Shown here piece by piece: positions 27,025 through 33,315 of a stretch of 35,344 bases of DNA. The stretch's first letter is position 1. The number at the start of each line of letters is the position of its first letter. The notes beneath the pieces were generated by a model. That model made no database searches, had not been told where the DNA came from, and saw only the letters and a program-made list of their open reading frames with translations. The translations under genes and the position numbers were made by a program. This DNA comes from a virus: IMG/VR virus record IMGVR_UViG_3300045051_000065, positions 1 to 35,344 of that record; one strand, written 5' to 3'.

Positions 27025-27056
27025 CAAATTTACAATAACTTTTTAATATATACAAA
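27025..27056 (-). promoter_or_regulatory. Bacteroidota housekeeping-type promoter
   Basis: On the - strand TTTG (27056-27053), a 20-base spacer and TAAATTTG (27032-27025) match the Bacteroides consensus TTTG-N19-21-TAnnTTTG. Transcription would begin about 7 bases downstream, giving a leader of roughly 20 bases before the ATG at 26995. It follows a terminator at 27146-27168, so it would start a separate two-gene unit read by host RNA polymerase. Confidence 0.72.
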
Positions 27057-27145
27057 TTGAAATAGCTTGCAAATGCTTGCATATTAATGCAATACTATGC
27101 AATTTTGATAAAAGATAAAAAAGTATTCTGCTTTTTAAAAGTAAT

Positions 27146-27168
27146 AAAGGGGATTACTAGCCCCCTTT
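27146..27168 (-). terminator. Intrinsic terminator for the small-gene operon
   Basis: A 7-bp stem (aaagggg at 27146-27152 with cccctttt-type pairing at 27162-27168) encloses a 9-base loop. On the - strand it is followed by ATTACTTTTT. It lies just past the stop of the gene ending at 27224 and before the promoter at 27025-27056. Confidence 0.7.
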
Positions 27169-27223
27169 CTTTTTAACCATGATTTTTATCACCATGTACT
27201 TTATCATCCATAATATTTAAGGT

Positions 27224-27427
27224 TTAAGAATTATTTAACTTATCATTTTCTATTAACAAATTTACAAAATAATTCTTAGAATTTCTATCATTACAGGATA
27301 AAATACTTTCTCCTTTATAAACCTCATGAAATATTCTTCTTGCCTCCCCCTCAGTATCGGCATATACTATAGAACCATGATAAGTTCCTGTTACAGCAAA
27401 AGACTTAGTTGATTTCAATCTTGTCAT
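27224..27427 (-). CDS. Small hypothetical protein (67 aa)
   Basis: Unrecognised. I choose the ATG at 27427 (MTRLKSTKSF), which overlaps the upstream gene by 23 bases, over the ATG at 27469, which would overlap by 65. The sequence alternates strand (SFAVTGTYHGSIVYAD) and helix (TEGEARRIFHEVYKG), so it may be a compact alpha/beta protein. It is the last gene before the terminator at 27146-27168. Confidence 0.55.
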   Translation of the reverse strand: MTRLKSTKSFAVTGTYHGSIVYADTEGEARRIFHEVYKGESILSCNDRNSKNYFVNLLIENDKLNNS

Positions 27428-27671
27428 TAAATTTAATATTTGTAGGTAAAACCTCTTCAATTGTACCATCTGGTAATTCTACCAATCCTACTGTATAATT
27501 TCCAGCACCAGATTCAAAATTTTCATAGGCATTTACCCATTGATGAAATAAACCTTCGTGTGTAAAATTATTTTCCCAACATCCTGTTCCTGGTTCAATC
27601 ATATTAGAGTTTTCTCCTGGTCTTTTTACCCAATTAAAAGGAATCCATTTTCTATATAATACTTTCCTCAT
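27405..27671 (-). CDS. Conserved small phage protein of unknown function (88 aa)
   Basis: The sequence opens RKVLYRKWIPF and carries the phrases GCWENNFTHEGLFHQW and VELPDGTIEEVLP. Proteins with this opening, the central W-x-x-EGLFHQW-like block and a C-terminal strand pair appear repeatedly in phages and elements of the Bacteroidota, as I recall, with no known function. The ATG is 5 bases after the stop of the 46-residue gene. An early accessory role is likely from context, but nothing in the sequence shows one. Confidence 0.62.
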   Translation of the reverse strand: MRKVLYRKWIPFNWVKRPGENSNMIEPGTGCWENNFTHEGLFHQWVNAYENFESGAGNYTVGLVELPDGTIEEVLPTNIKFNDKIEIN

Positions 27672-27676
27672 ATTAT

Positions 27677-27817
27677 TTATTTAAAACGTTTCAACATGTT
27701 TATTTCAAAATATAACTTTTGATTATCTGTTAAATTACAATACCACTCATCAAAATAATTATAATACTTAGGGGAGTTATTCTTTAACCATTCTTGCATT
27801 AAATAAGTCTTTAACAT
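27677..27817 (-). CDS. Microprotein (46 aa)
   Basis: Read by eye on the - strand: it starts MLKTYLMQEWLKNN and ends NMLKRFK before TAA. The stop lies 5 bases before the ATG of the 88-residue gene, the tight spacing seen throughout this block. It is rich in aromatic and charged residues and looks helical. An AT-rich leader with no Shine-Dalgarno sequence precedes it, as is usual in the Bacteroidota. Function unknown. Confidence 0.55.
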   Translation of the reverse strand: MLKTYLMQEWLKNNSPKYYNYFDEWYCNLTDNQKLYFEINMLKRFK

Positions 27818-27841
27818 ATTTCAATTTTAACCTAATTTTAA

Positions 27842-27913
27842 AGCCCTACAGCCCACTTTTAACTGAAGATATATGAAGTATTGGTTAGTTGTTAAAAGTG
27901 GCTGTAAGGGGCT
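27842..27913. repeat. Long imperfect inverted repeat (structured RNA or regulatory hairpin)
   Basis: The left arm agccctacagcccacttttaac-type sequence (27842-27863) pairs with 27891-27913 over about 21 bp with two small bulges, around a 27-base loop. It fills most of the 114-base gap between the DnaA-like gene and the 46-residue gene. Neither side has a long T run, so a simple terminator is a poor fit. An operator, an RNA processing site, a replication element or an attenuator are alternatives. Confidence 0.7.
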
Positions 27914-27931
27914 AATTTATTATTCTAATTT

Positions 27932-28384
27932 TTAATTTTCTTGTTCATGTAGTCTTTTTATTAACCACATCTCTAAATTACTCAAATCATTTATACTTCT
28001 AGTATTTACATTATTTTCATTTGCAAATATAGGTAGTATTCTATTAATATAAGTATTTAAATCTACTTTTTTCTTTACTCCGTATAAAATATTTAAACTT
28101 TCATATAATTCCTCAGCAGTTTCTTTTTTTGAAAAAGAACTCCTAACAGAAGAAAGGGCATTTGAAATTCTTCCTTTACTTAATTTAAAATAATATTCTA
28201 ATTCCACATAAGAATAACCGTATAAATCTGCACAAACAAATAAAACAATCTCTTTATTATATCTTTTTCTTTTGGCGGGAGTTTCATATTCCCTTAATTT
28301 GCCAGATTTAAAAAAAGATTGAATACGTGTTGTATCTATTACCTGTAAAGAAAAGGATTCTATTTGTTCTAGTGTTGGTCTCAT
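27932..28384 (-). CDS. DNA-binding protein with DnaA domain IV-like helix-turn-helix (150 aa)
   Basis: Residues about 40-85 (KRYNKEIVLFVCADLYGYS, then VELEYYFKLSKGRISNALSS) follow the plan of the DnaA C-terminal DNA-binding domain: a helix, a Gly-turn, then the pair of helices that reads DNA. There is no AAA+ ATPase part, so this is not a full replication initiator. Stand-alone DnaA-C-like proteins occur in phages of the Bacteroidota and may act as transcription or replication regulators. It overlaps the gene upstream by ATGA, and the long inverted repeat at 27842-27913 lies just downstream and could be its target. Other helix-turn-helix families are possible. Confidence 0.6.
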   Translation of the reverse strand: MRPTLEQIESFSLQVIDTTRIQSFFKSGKLREYETPAKRKRYNKEIVLFVCADLYGYSYVELEYYFKLSKGRISNALSSVRSSFSKKETAEELYESLNILYGVKKKVDLNTYINRILPIFANENNVNTRSINDLSNLEMWLIKRLHEQEN

Positions 28385-28656
28385 TTATACCAGATTTTAG
28401 TCCAAGTGTTTTCTTTCTTATTTATTATTTTATGTTTCCTAGAGAAATTCTCATATCTAATTTCTAGTAAAACTCTTAATACAAGTATAGGATTATTAAA
28501 AATAGCAGGATGATGATCCCTTTCTATCAAATGAATATCCCAAACACTTAAATCTTCCCACCAAAATAACCATCTTTCCTGTACTTTTTTATTACCAAAT
28601 TCATTTTGAACTATCCTAAAATTCCTTCTAACTTTTCTTAATAATTTAGTTTTCAT
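28381..28656 (-). CDS. Basic hypothetical protein (91 aa)
   Basis: Unrecognised. The N-terminus is strongly basic (KTKLLRKVRRNFRIV) and the centre holds a Trp-rich segment (WLFWWEDLSVWDIH) ending in an ERDHH cluster. ATGA overlaps on both sides show it is translated with its neighbours. The basic tail could bind nucleic acid, but there is no motif to prove it. Confidence 0.58.
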   Translation of the reverse strand: MKTKLLRKVRRNFRIVQNEFGNKKVQERWLFWWEDLSVWDIHLIERDHHPAIFNNPILVLRVLLEIRYENFSRKHKIINKKENTWTKIWYK

Positions 28657-28895
28657 ATATACCTACTTAAAACTTTATAATCTTCCTCTGGAACTTCTAT
28701 CCAATTATAAACTCTTCCGCAATGTTCCCCATTCCACCACCACCAACCATCATCTAATTCTCCATATCCCCAGAAATGTGCTACATAATATTCAGCAGCA
28801 AACTCTAAATTAGTACAATTAGTGTCAATAAGTACTTTATGGTCATGTCTATATTCACCTTCTTGTACTTGTAAGTGTATATATAAATGTTTCAT
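28653..28895 (-). CDS. Small Trp-rich hypothetical protein (80 aa)
   Basis: I choose the ATG at 28895 (MKHLYIHLQ) because it forms an ATGA overlap with the stop of the upstream gene; the in-frame ATG at 28913 lies inside that gene. The protein has a distinctive GELDDGWWWWNGEHCGRV segment followed by a VPEEDYKVLSRY ending. This strand-Trp-strand-helix shape recurs in small phage proteins I cannot assign. Function unknown. Confidence 0.6.
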   Translation of the reverse strand: MKHLYIHLQVQEGEYRHDHKVLIDTNCTNLEFAAEYYVAHFWGYGELDDGWWWWNGEHCGRVYNWIEVPEEDYKVLSRYI

Positions 28896-29206
28896 ATTTC
28901 TTCTATTACCCAATCGTTAATATTTGTATAAGCTTTTACTTGACTATATGTCCAACTACATTCTTCCCATATAAAGAAACTTTCTAATAATTTATGAAGT
29001 TTACTATCTTTTTCCACATATATAGGAAATAATTTATTTCTTCCGTAATTACCTTCTGGGTTTTTATTCATATTTTTAATAGCAGACGATAATCCATGAG
29101 TTTCAGTCTGATATATTTTTCCTCTTATAGATATATTACTTCCCCTATGCTTATGTGGTTGATAATATAAACCCGTAGGAATATGTTTTAACTTATAAGG
29201 ATTCAT
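28892..29206 (-). CDS. Conserved hypothetical phage protein (104 aa)
   Basis: It begins NPYKLKHIPTGLYYQPHKH, an opening I associate with an uncharacterised family in phages of the Bacteroidota. The rest has two strand pairs and a Trp-rich segment (FIWEECSWTY) near the end. Its ATG overlaps the stop of the 26-residue microprotein (TAATG), and its stop overlaps the next start (ATGA). Function unknown. Confidence 0.6.
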   Translation of the reverse strand: MNPYKLKHIPTGLYYQPHKHRGSNISIRGKIYQTETHGLSSAIKNMNKNPEGNYGRNKLFPIYVEKDSKLHKLLESFFIWEECSWTYSQVKAYTNINDWVIEEI

Positions 29207-29286
29207 TACGGAGGAATTTCATTTTTACAATCATTAATTTCCTGTTCTAGTTCCAGGATTAACTGTGTTGATGTTTTATCTGTCAT
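29206..29286 (-). CDS. Microprotein coupled on both sides (26 aa)
   Basis: Read by eye: MTDKTSTQLILELEQEI and nine more residues before TAA. It starts in an ATGA overlap with the 96-residue gene and stops in a TAATG overlap with the 104-residue gene. Junctions of both kinds recur through the block, which is the main argument that this very short frame is translated. It would form one amphipathic helix. Confidence 0.5.
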   Translation of the reverse strand: MTDKTSTQLILELEQEINDCKNEIPP

Positions 29287-29573
29287 TTTAGTATAATTTT
29301 AGTTTTATCAAAAAATCCTAATTCAAAAGCTTTTTCAAACATTAATAATAATTCTGGATAATCTTCTCTTGGAATTGGTTTTAACTTCTTATATTTCTTC
29401 TTATTCTTTTTAAGTCTTGGATACATTTGATTAAATAACCACTCATCATTATCCCAAACTTTTACTTCTTCATTTGGAAATCTAAGTTTTAACATTACAG
29501 AATTATCATAATCTTCTAATATTGATAATCTGTACTTATCACAATCACTTATTATTGACCTTGTTACAAACAT
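29283..29573 (-). CDS. Hypothetical protein with basic tail (96 aa)
   Basis: Unrecognised. The N-terminal half is strand-rich (RLSILEDYDNSVMLKLRF), the centre is highly basic (RLKKNKKKYKKLKP) and the C-terminus is a helix (YPELLLMFEKAFELGFF). The ATG directly abuts the stop of the 50-residue gene upstream. The lysine patch could contact nucleic acid; function unknown. Confidence 0.58.
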   Translation of the reverse strand: MFVTRSIISDCDKYRLSILEDYDNSVMLKLRFPNEEVKVWDNDEWLFNQMYPRLKKNKKKYKKLKPIPREDYPELLLMFEKAFELGFFDKTKIILK

Positions 29574-29726
29574 TTATTTATCCTCTCCTTTCATTATTTC
29601 ATCTACTTTCTCTAGTTCATAGAAATCTTCTAACCAATAATCTTTCTTACTAGTAGGTTTCCTTTTATACTTCTTGCATAAAGCAATATAATCATCATAT
29701 AACTGATCTGAATAACTCTTTGTCAT
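29574..29726 (-). CDS. Microprotein (50 aa)
   Basis: Read by eye: MTKSYSDQLYDDYIALCKKY and a further 30 charged residues ending KGEDK. It starts in an ATGA overlap with the zinc-ribbon gene, and its TAA directly abuts the next ATG. A purine-rich aaaggagagg-like stretch lies just before that downstream ATG, inside this gene. The protein looks helical and highly charged. Function unknown. Confidence 0.6.
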   Translation of the reverse strand: MTKSYSDQLYDDYIALCKKYKRKPTSKKDYWLEDFYELEKVDEIMKGEDK

Positions 29727-29914
29727 AAGTAATTTACTTTTGATGGTTCTTCATAACTTGCATAATATCCATAATAGCCTGAGTCACAGTCGAAGCACTC
29801 ACAGTCCTGGCAAAGCCAACCAGAGCCAAACTCCCAATTTTCATCAGGAGTTAAATGTTCATAGTTGGTTACATAAGTTAAATCTGTTGAAAAACAGTGT
29901 TTACATTCTGTCAT
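29723..29914 (-). CDS. Small zinc-ribbon-like protein (63 aa)
   Basis: Cys residues are arranged as CKHC near the N-terminus and CQDCECFDCD in the middle, two knuckles able to hold one zinc ion and perhaps more. A Tyr-rich tail follows. The start overlaps the upstream gene by 14 bases. Such mini zinc ribbons are frequent in phage early regions and may bind nucleic acid or host proteins; no target can be read from the sequence. Confidence 0.65.
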   Translation of the reverse strand: MTECKHCFSTDLTYVTNYEHLTPDENWEFGSGWLCQDCECFDCDSGYYGYYASYEEPSKVNYL

Positions 29915-30338
29915 ACCATTTAAATTTTAGTCCAAAAGCAACTTTACTAGTTCCACATTCTTGAAAAGCTTCTTTAATCTGCTTTTTACTATAAATTGGT
30001 TTATTTTCTGAAATAAATTGTTCTGCTAATTCTTTAACTTTAAATCTAGGCCTTGTTTCGGTATTATGATATAAACTTCCTTTTATATTTGTTACCGCAA
30101 TCCAATGTTCTGTTATAAATATATAATCATCTCCTTCAAACACTTCATAACCATCTATTGTTGTAAATAAAGGCTCTTTGACTTCCTGCCAAAATTCAGG
30201 ATATAATTCTATATCAATCCTTTGAAATATTAATAAAGGATTTTCTGCTACATATTGTCCATGTTTATCCTTTGTTACTATTGTACCTTGTAACGGACTT
30301 TGAGGATATTCTTTAACTAGTTTGAATTTCTTTGTCAT
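29901..30338 (-). CDS. Conserved hypothetical phage protein (145 aa)
   Basis: It begins KKFKLVKEYPQSPLQGTIV and carries YPEFWQEV at about 46-53. I have an impression of this opening and the YPEFW block from uncharacterised phage proteins, often in several copies. The middle is strand-rich (YEVFEGDDYIFITEHW), and the C-terminus has IYSKKQIKEAFQE. It overlaps both neighbours by 4-14 bases. Function unknown. Confidence 0.6.
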   Translation of the reverse strand: MTKKFKLVKEYPQSPLQGTIVTKDKHGQYVAENPLLIFQRIDIELYPEFWQEVKEPLFTTIDGYEVFEGDDYIFITEHWIAVTNIKGSLYHNTETRPRFKVKELAEQFISENKPIYSKKQIKEAFQECGTSKVAFGLKFKWYDRM

Positions 30339-30592
30339 AATTCTTTAATTAATTTATCTGCTACTTCTAATATAGAAGATTTATCTACTCGTGCTTGCAT
30401 CTCATATCCTCTTTCAATACCTTCCCAGTATCTAGCATAAGTTAGTTTAGCAGAATTAGCACATTCCTCAACAGTCTCCTTTATAGCATTTTCTTGAATT
30501 TCCCTAATTAATAAAAGTAATTCTCTTTTTCCCAATTCATCATTATTATTAATAACCCCAACTTCTTTTGCGTATATTTCAGCTTTTTTCAT
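30335..30592 (-). CDS. Small helical hypothetical protein (85 aa)
   Basis: Almost wholly helical and acidic (RELLLLIREIQENAIKETVE and a C-terminal ILEVADKLIKEL). It overlaps the gene before it by 14 bases and the one after it by ATGA. There is no motif to suggest a function; a small regulator or adaptor is possible. Confidence 0.55.
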   Translation of the reverse strand: MKKAEIYAKEVGVINNNDELGKRELLLLIREIQENAIKETVEECANSAKLTYARYWEGIERGYEMQARVDKSSILEVADKLIKEL

Positions 30593-30818
30593 CTAAATAG
30601 CTTTTAAGTTCTTGGATTTTATCTTCTACTATTTTATTCCCATAACACTCTTGACAGTGCTGTATATCCATATTTTCCAAAACACTAATTGCAAATTCTA
30701 TTGATAAGTTTACAGACTCTTTTAACTCCAAATCAGCAGTCTCTTTCCATTTAGTATCTTTAAACGAACCAACATTTAGTAATTTAGAATGTTTATTTTT
30801 TAATTCTTCTATTGTCAT
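30579..30818 (-). CDS. Small helical hypothetical protein (79 aa)
   Basis: A helical, acidic protein with one CQEC pair near residue 55-58. ATGA overlap with the 267-residue gene upstream and a 14-base overlap downstream tie it into the operon. Function unknown. Confidence 0.55.
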   Translation of the reverse strand: MTIEELKNKHSKLLNVGSFKDTKWKETADLELKESVNLSIEFAISVLENMDIQHCQECYGNKIVEDKIQELKSYLDEKS

Positions 30819-31618
30819 AATTTAAATTTTTCATTAATTAAACTTGGTTTACTTAACCAATTCATATCTTTAGGGATGTCTATCCTTAAATTCTTCTCCA
30901 CTCTATCTCTAGCTGTTTTAGCATTACTTAATGCTTCTGTTACCTTATTAAATATTGGTATATAAGCTTCGATATTAGCATTATTTCTAATATCATAAAA
31001 AGAAACTATCTTATTCTTTACATCACTATGAAACTTATGATATTCCCCATTAATAAATTGTTCTACAATATAATGATACTTCTTATCTAATTCCATTACA
31101 AATATAGTAAAACAACCATTTTCAATAACTTCAATAAAGTTCTTTTGAACCATTATTTCAGTTTCAAGTTTCTTATATGCTTCATTATCTATAAACTTAT
31201 AACACAAGAATAGATAGTTCCCTTTAGCATATCCTGGATATGTTAGGTAAGTGTTATACAAGCAGTAATTGGTAAGGTAGTTACCAGCATACTTATTACC
31301 TTCAGCAATTAAAGGGAGGAGAAAAAGTGTTGATTTATTAAATTTAGAATCTATTAAACTATATGAATAATCTTGATTTTGTTCTATATAATTAATAGTA
31401 TAATCTATATTGTTAATCTTCAATTTTTCTCCTAACTTAAAACTTTTTTTATTGTAAAACTTTAGTTCTGTTATTTTATTAGTTAAGAATGTAGTACCAA
31501 AATCTTGATACTGTTCTCTTACTTCTGTTGGAGATAGGTTTATACTAGTTAGTATGAGTTCCCTTGCATTAGCTGGAGATATGTTTATTATTTTTTTATC
31601 TGTTAGTTTTATCTCCAT
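30815..31618 (-). CDS. Hypothetical protein adjacent to the exonuclease (267 aa)
   Basis: Unrecognised. The first 30 residues are helix-like (SPANARELILTSINLSP). A strand-rich middle follows (residues 40-150), and the last third is helical with a KTARDRVEKNLRIDI segment. It lies 3 bases after the 5'-3' exonuclease gene and overlaps the next gene by ATGA, so it may act with the exonuclease in DNA or RNA processing, though only proximity supports this. Confidence 0.6.
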   Translation of the reverse strand: MEIKLTDKKIINISPANARELILTSINLSPTEVREQYQDFGTTFLTNKITELKFYNKKSFKLGEKLKINNIDYTINYIEQNQDYSYSLIDSKFNKSTLFLLPLIAEGNKYAGNYLTNYCLYNTYLTYPGYAKGNYLFLCYKFIDNEAYKKLETEIMVQKNFIEVIENGCFTIFVMELDKKYHYIVEQFINGEYHKFHSDVKNKIVSFYDIRNNANIEAYIPIFNKVTEALSNAKTARDRVEKNLRIDIPKDMNWLSKPSLINEKFKL

Positions 31619-31621
31619 CCA

Positions 31622-32413
31622 TTAAAAATCTATTTCAGTTTTGTCACTAATTGTTACTAAATTTGTGAAATTTTCTACCTTTGTAAATGTTGGTATTATA
31701 AACCCTTCCTTTTCTCTCAGTATTTTAAGAAGCTGATAATTCTTAGTAAAGTTTATAATACCATTATATTCACCATATTCCTCTATAAATAACCTTAAAA
31801 CCTCAGAACAGAAAGTATCAGTATAATGATTTTCTAATAATTTAGCAGCCTTTGCTGGACCAACACCTTTTTTTAAACCTACCACACAATCTGTAGAACA
31901 TCCATGAAGATTTTGCAGCCAAAAGGTTTTGTTTGCTGTATAATCATCAATTTCAAAAAATTCTGCTTTATTAGGATTAAAGTGTTTACCTGGGAGTTGT
32001 AATAGATCGTGATCTACATGTACAATAATACTATCTGGATACTTAGTTAAACATATTCCAACCGCATCCTCACTTTCCATTCCATCTACTTTAACAAATC
32101 CCCATTTTCCCACTAGGTACTCTTTAGCCTCAGAGAACCACCTAGGAAGCTCCATATCAACTCTATTTGCCTTATAAGTAGTAGGAGCTATTTCCTTACG
32201 AAAGTTCCCATAACCTCCTAAAAAGCCTATATATTCATCTGCATTAGTTGGTGTTAATATTTTATCATTGATAAACCAGTCTAAACCATTTTGAATATCT
32301 TCTAAAGTTCTTTGAGAATAATCTCCATATTGTTCTATTTCCTCTGGAGTTTGTTTTTTATTGGGCAGAATTTTCCAGAGAATAAAATCCGCATCTATTA
32401 AGAGTCTACTCAT
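31622..32413 (-). CDS. 5'-3' exonuclease, FEN/T4 RNase H type (263 aa)
   Basis: All blocks of the phage flap endonuclease family are in order: LIDADF at 5-10 with the first Asp ligands, FRKEIAP-TYKANR at 71-84, ESEDAVG at 113-119 (the E-x-D-D metal site), HVDHDLLQLPG at 132-142, and the helix-two-turns-helix GVGPAKAAKLL at 183-193. Length matches the family. These enzymes remove RNA primers and flaps during phage DNA replication, or degrade DNA from 5' ends. The start overlaps the previous gene by 8 bases. This is the clearest replication gene in the window. Confidence 0.9.
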   Translation of the reverse strand: MSRLLIDADFILWKILPNKKQTPEEIEQYGDYSQRTLEDIQNGLDWFINDKILTPTNADEYIGFLGGYGNFRKEIAPTTYKANRVDMELPRWFSEAKEYLVGKWGFVKVDGMESEDAVGICLTKYPDSIIVHVDHDLLQLPGKHFNPNKAEFFEIDDYTANKTFWLQNLHGCSTDCVVGLKKGVGPAKAAKLLENHYTDTFCSEVLRLFIEEYGEYNGIINFTKNYQLLKILREKEGFIIPTFTKVENFTNLVTISDKTEIDF

Positions 32414-32699
32414 TCTTATTAATTAACTTATTTAACATTAACATTTGATTACCTATTTTACAGAATTCTTTCTTACAGTATGTTAGTAAATCCTCATAAT
32501 CTTGAGTTTCTTCCAACCATTCTCTTTCCTCTACTTCAGAGCACCACAACATAAATTCTTCATAGTAAATACATTCATAAGTTGTACTATACACGTATTT
32601 AAAACTAATTTCAAAATTATGTGTATACTCAGCATCCACACCCCAAATTAATTCATTTAGAGAGTCTACTACTTCTATTGGTGTTAATTGTTTACTCAT
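32406..32699 (-). CDS. Acidic hypothetical protein (97 aa)
   Basis: An acidic, aromatic-rich helical protein with several Cys residues in no clear metal-binding spacing. It stops with TAG and overlaps the exonuclease start by 8 bases. Its ATG lies only 4 bases after the T run of a hairpin terminator, so expression probably depends on read-through or an unseen promoter. Function unknown. Confidence 0.6.
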   Translation of the reverse strand: MSKQLTPIEVVDSLNELIWGVDAEYTHNFEISFKYVYSTTYECIYYEEFMLWCSEVEEREWLEETQDYEDLLTYCKKEFCKIGNQMLMLNKLINKNE

Positions 32700-32713
32700 A
32701 TTTTAAAAATTAA

Positions 32714-32735
32714 ACCCCAGCTATTACACTGGGGT
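32714..32735 (-). terminator. Intrinsic terminator immediately before a start codon
   Basis: A 7-bp stem (accccag at 32714-32720 with ctggggt at 32729-32735) encloses an 8-base loop. On the - strand it is followed by TTAATTTTTAAAA. It lies just past the stop of the 138-residue gene. The closeness to the next ATG at 32699 makes an attenuator role possible. Confidence 0.72.
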
Positions 32736-32742
32736 CATTTAA

Positions 32743-33159
32743 TTAACCTTTCAATTTAGTAACAATTAACTCAATCAATGCAGGAATATCTTTATTACCA
32801 GATAATATAATTTCTTTTTCAATACTACTTTTAGAGGGTACTTCTTTTAAACCCAATATCTTTCTTTTTTGAAATTTTAAGTAGGCTTCTTCTTCTCCAA
32901 AGGGATTACCCCAAGAATTAAATTTATAACCATTAAATGTTTTATTATGTTCATAAGGAAATTCCAAAACTTCACATTCTTTTTGTAACTTTTTTATCTG
33001 TTCTTGTAATACTAAATATTTTTCCCTATCTTTAAGGTACTGATCTTTTTTAATTACAACTTTATCTAAAGCTTTATTATTAGCTTCAATAATAGGTAAA
33101 CTAACTTGATTGTATATTTCATCTACTACAATCTGCATTGTTTTTTGATTCATTCTCAT
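32743..33159 (-). CDS. Coiled-coil hypothetical protein (138 aa)
   Basis: Residues about 25-65 form a Lys/Glu-rich coiled coil (KDREKYLVLQEQIKKLQKE), followed by a YKFNSWGNPFGEEEAYLKF segment and a short helical end. The ATG at 33159 lies 2 bases after the stop of the apparently frameshifted small gene; a second ATG two codons on (33153) would serve as well. A terminator follows the gene. Function unknown. Confidence 0.6.
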   Translation of the reverse strand: MRMNQKTMQIVVDEIYNQVSLPIIEANNKALDKVVIKKDQYLKDREKYLVLQEQIKKLQKECEVLEFPYEHNKTFNGYKFNSWGNPFGEEEAYLKFQKRKILGLKEVPSKSSIEKEIILSGNKDIPALIELIVTKLKG

Positions 33160-33161
33160 AA

Positions 33162-33315
33162 TTAATTATTTATTAAATTTCTTAAAACTCTTAACTCAAT
33201 AGCTGCCTTAATAACAGCATTTCTATCTTTAGTAGAAAAAGAAGAGGCTAGATTAATAGCCTCTTTTATAACTCTTTTCTACAATAATAATTTTATCTTC
33301 AATTTGTTGTTTCAT
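33162..33315 (-). pseudogene. Small gene of about 50 codons broken by one extra base
   Basis: From an ATG at 33315, overlapping the upstream gene by 17 bases, the frame reads MKQQIEDKIIIVEK and then meets TAA at 33253. Shifting by one base near 33280-33292, inside a GAAAAG run, opens a frame reading VIKEAINLASSFSTKDRNAV and on to a TAA 2 bases before the next ATG. The combined product fits the spacing of the operon. It could be a genuine mutation, an assembly indel in a run of A, or a programmed shift. The hairpin at 33242-33265 lies inside it. Confidence 0.45.
33242..33265 (-). terminator. Hairpin, possible intrinsic terminator
   Basis: A perfect 9-bp stem (aagaggcta with tagcctctt) around a 6-base loop. 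On the - strand it is followed by CTTTTTCT. It lies 34 bases past the stop of the repeat-bearing gene, but also within the frameshifted small gene, so it may be either a terminator or a structure in a translated region. Confidence 0.55.

Noticed and set aside
27175-27211. Frame of 12 codons on the - strand (MDDKVHGDKNHG)
   Set aside because: Too short to support, with no coupling to a neighbouring gene, although it lies between a stop and a terminator.
27257-27264. Second TAAATTTG on the - strand
   Set aside because: It lies inside a gene and lacks an upstream TTTG at the right distance.
27932-28384. Full DnaA replication initiator
   Set aside because: The protein has only the DNA-binding helix-turn-helix part and no Walker A or B ATPase motifs.
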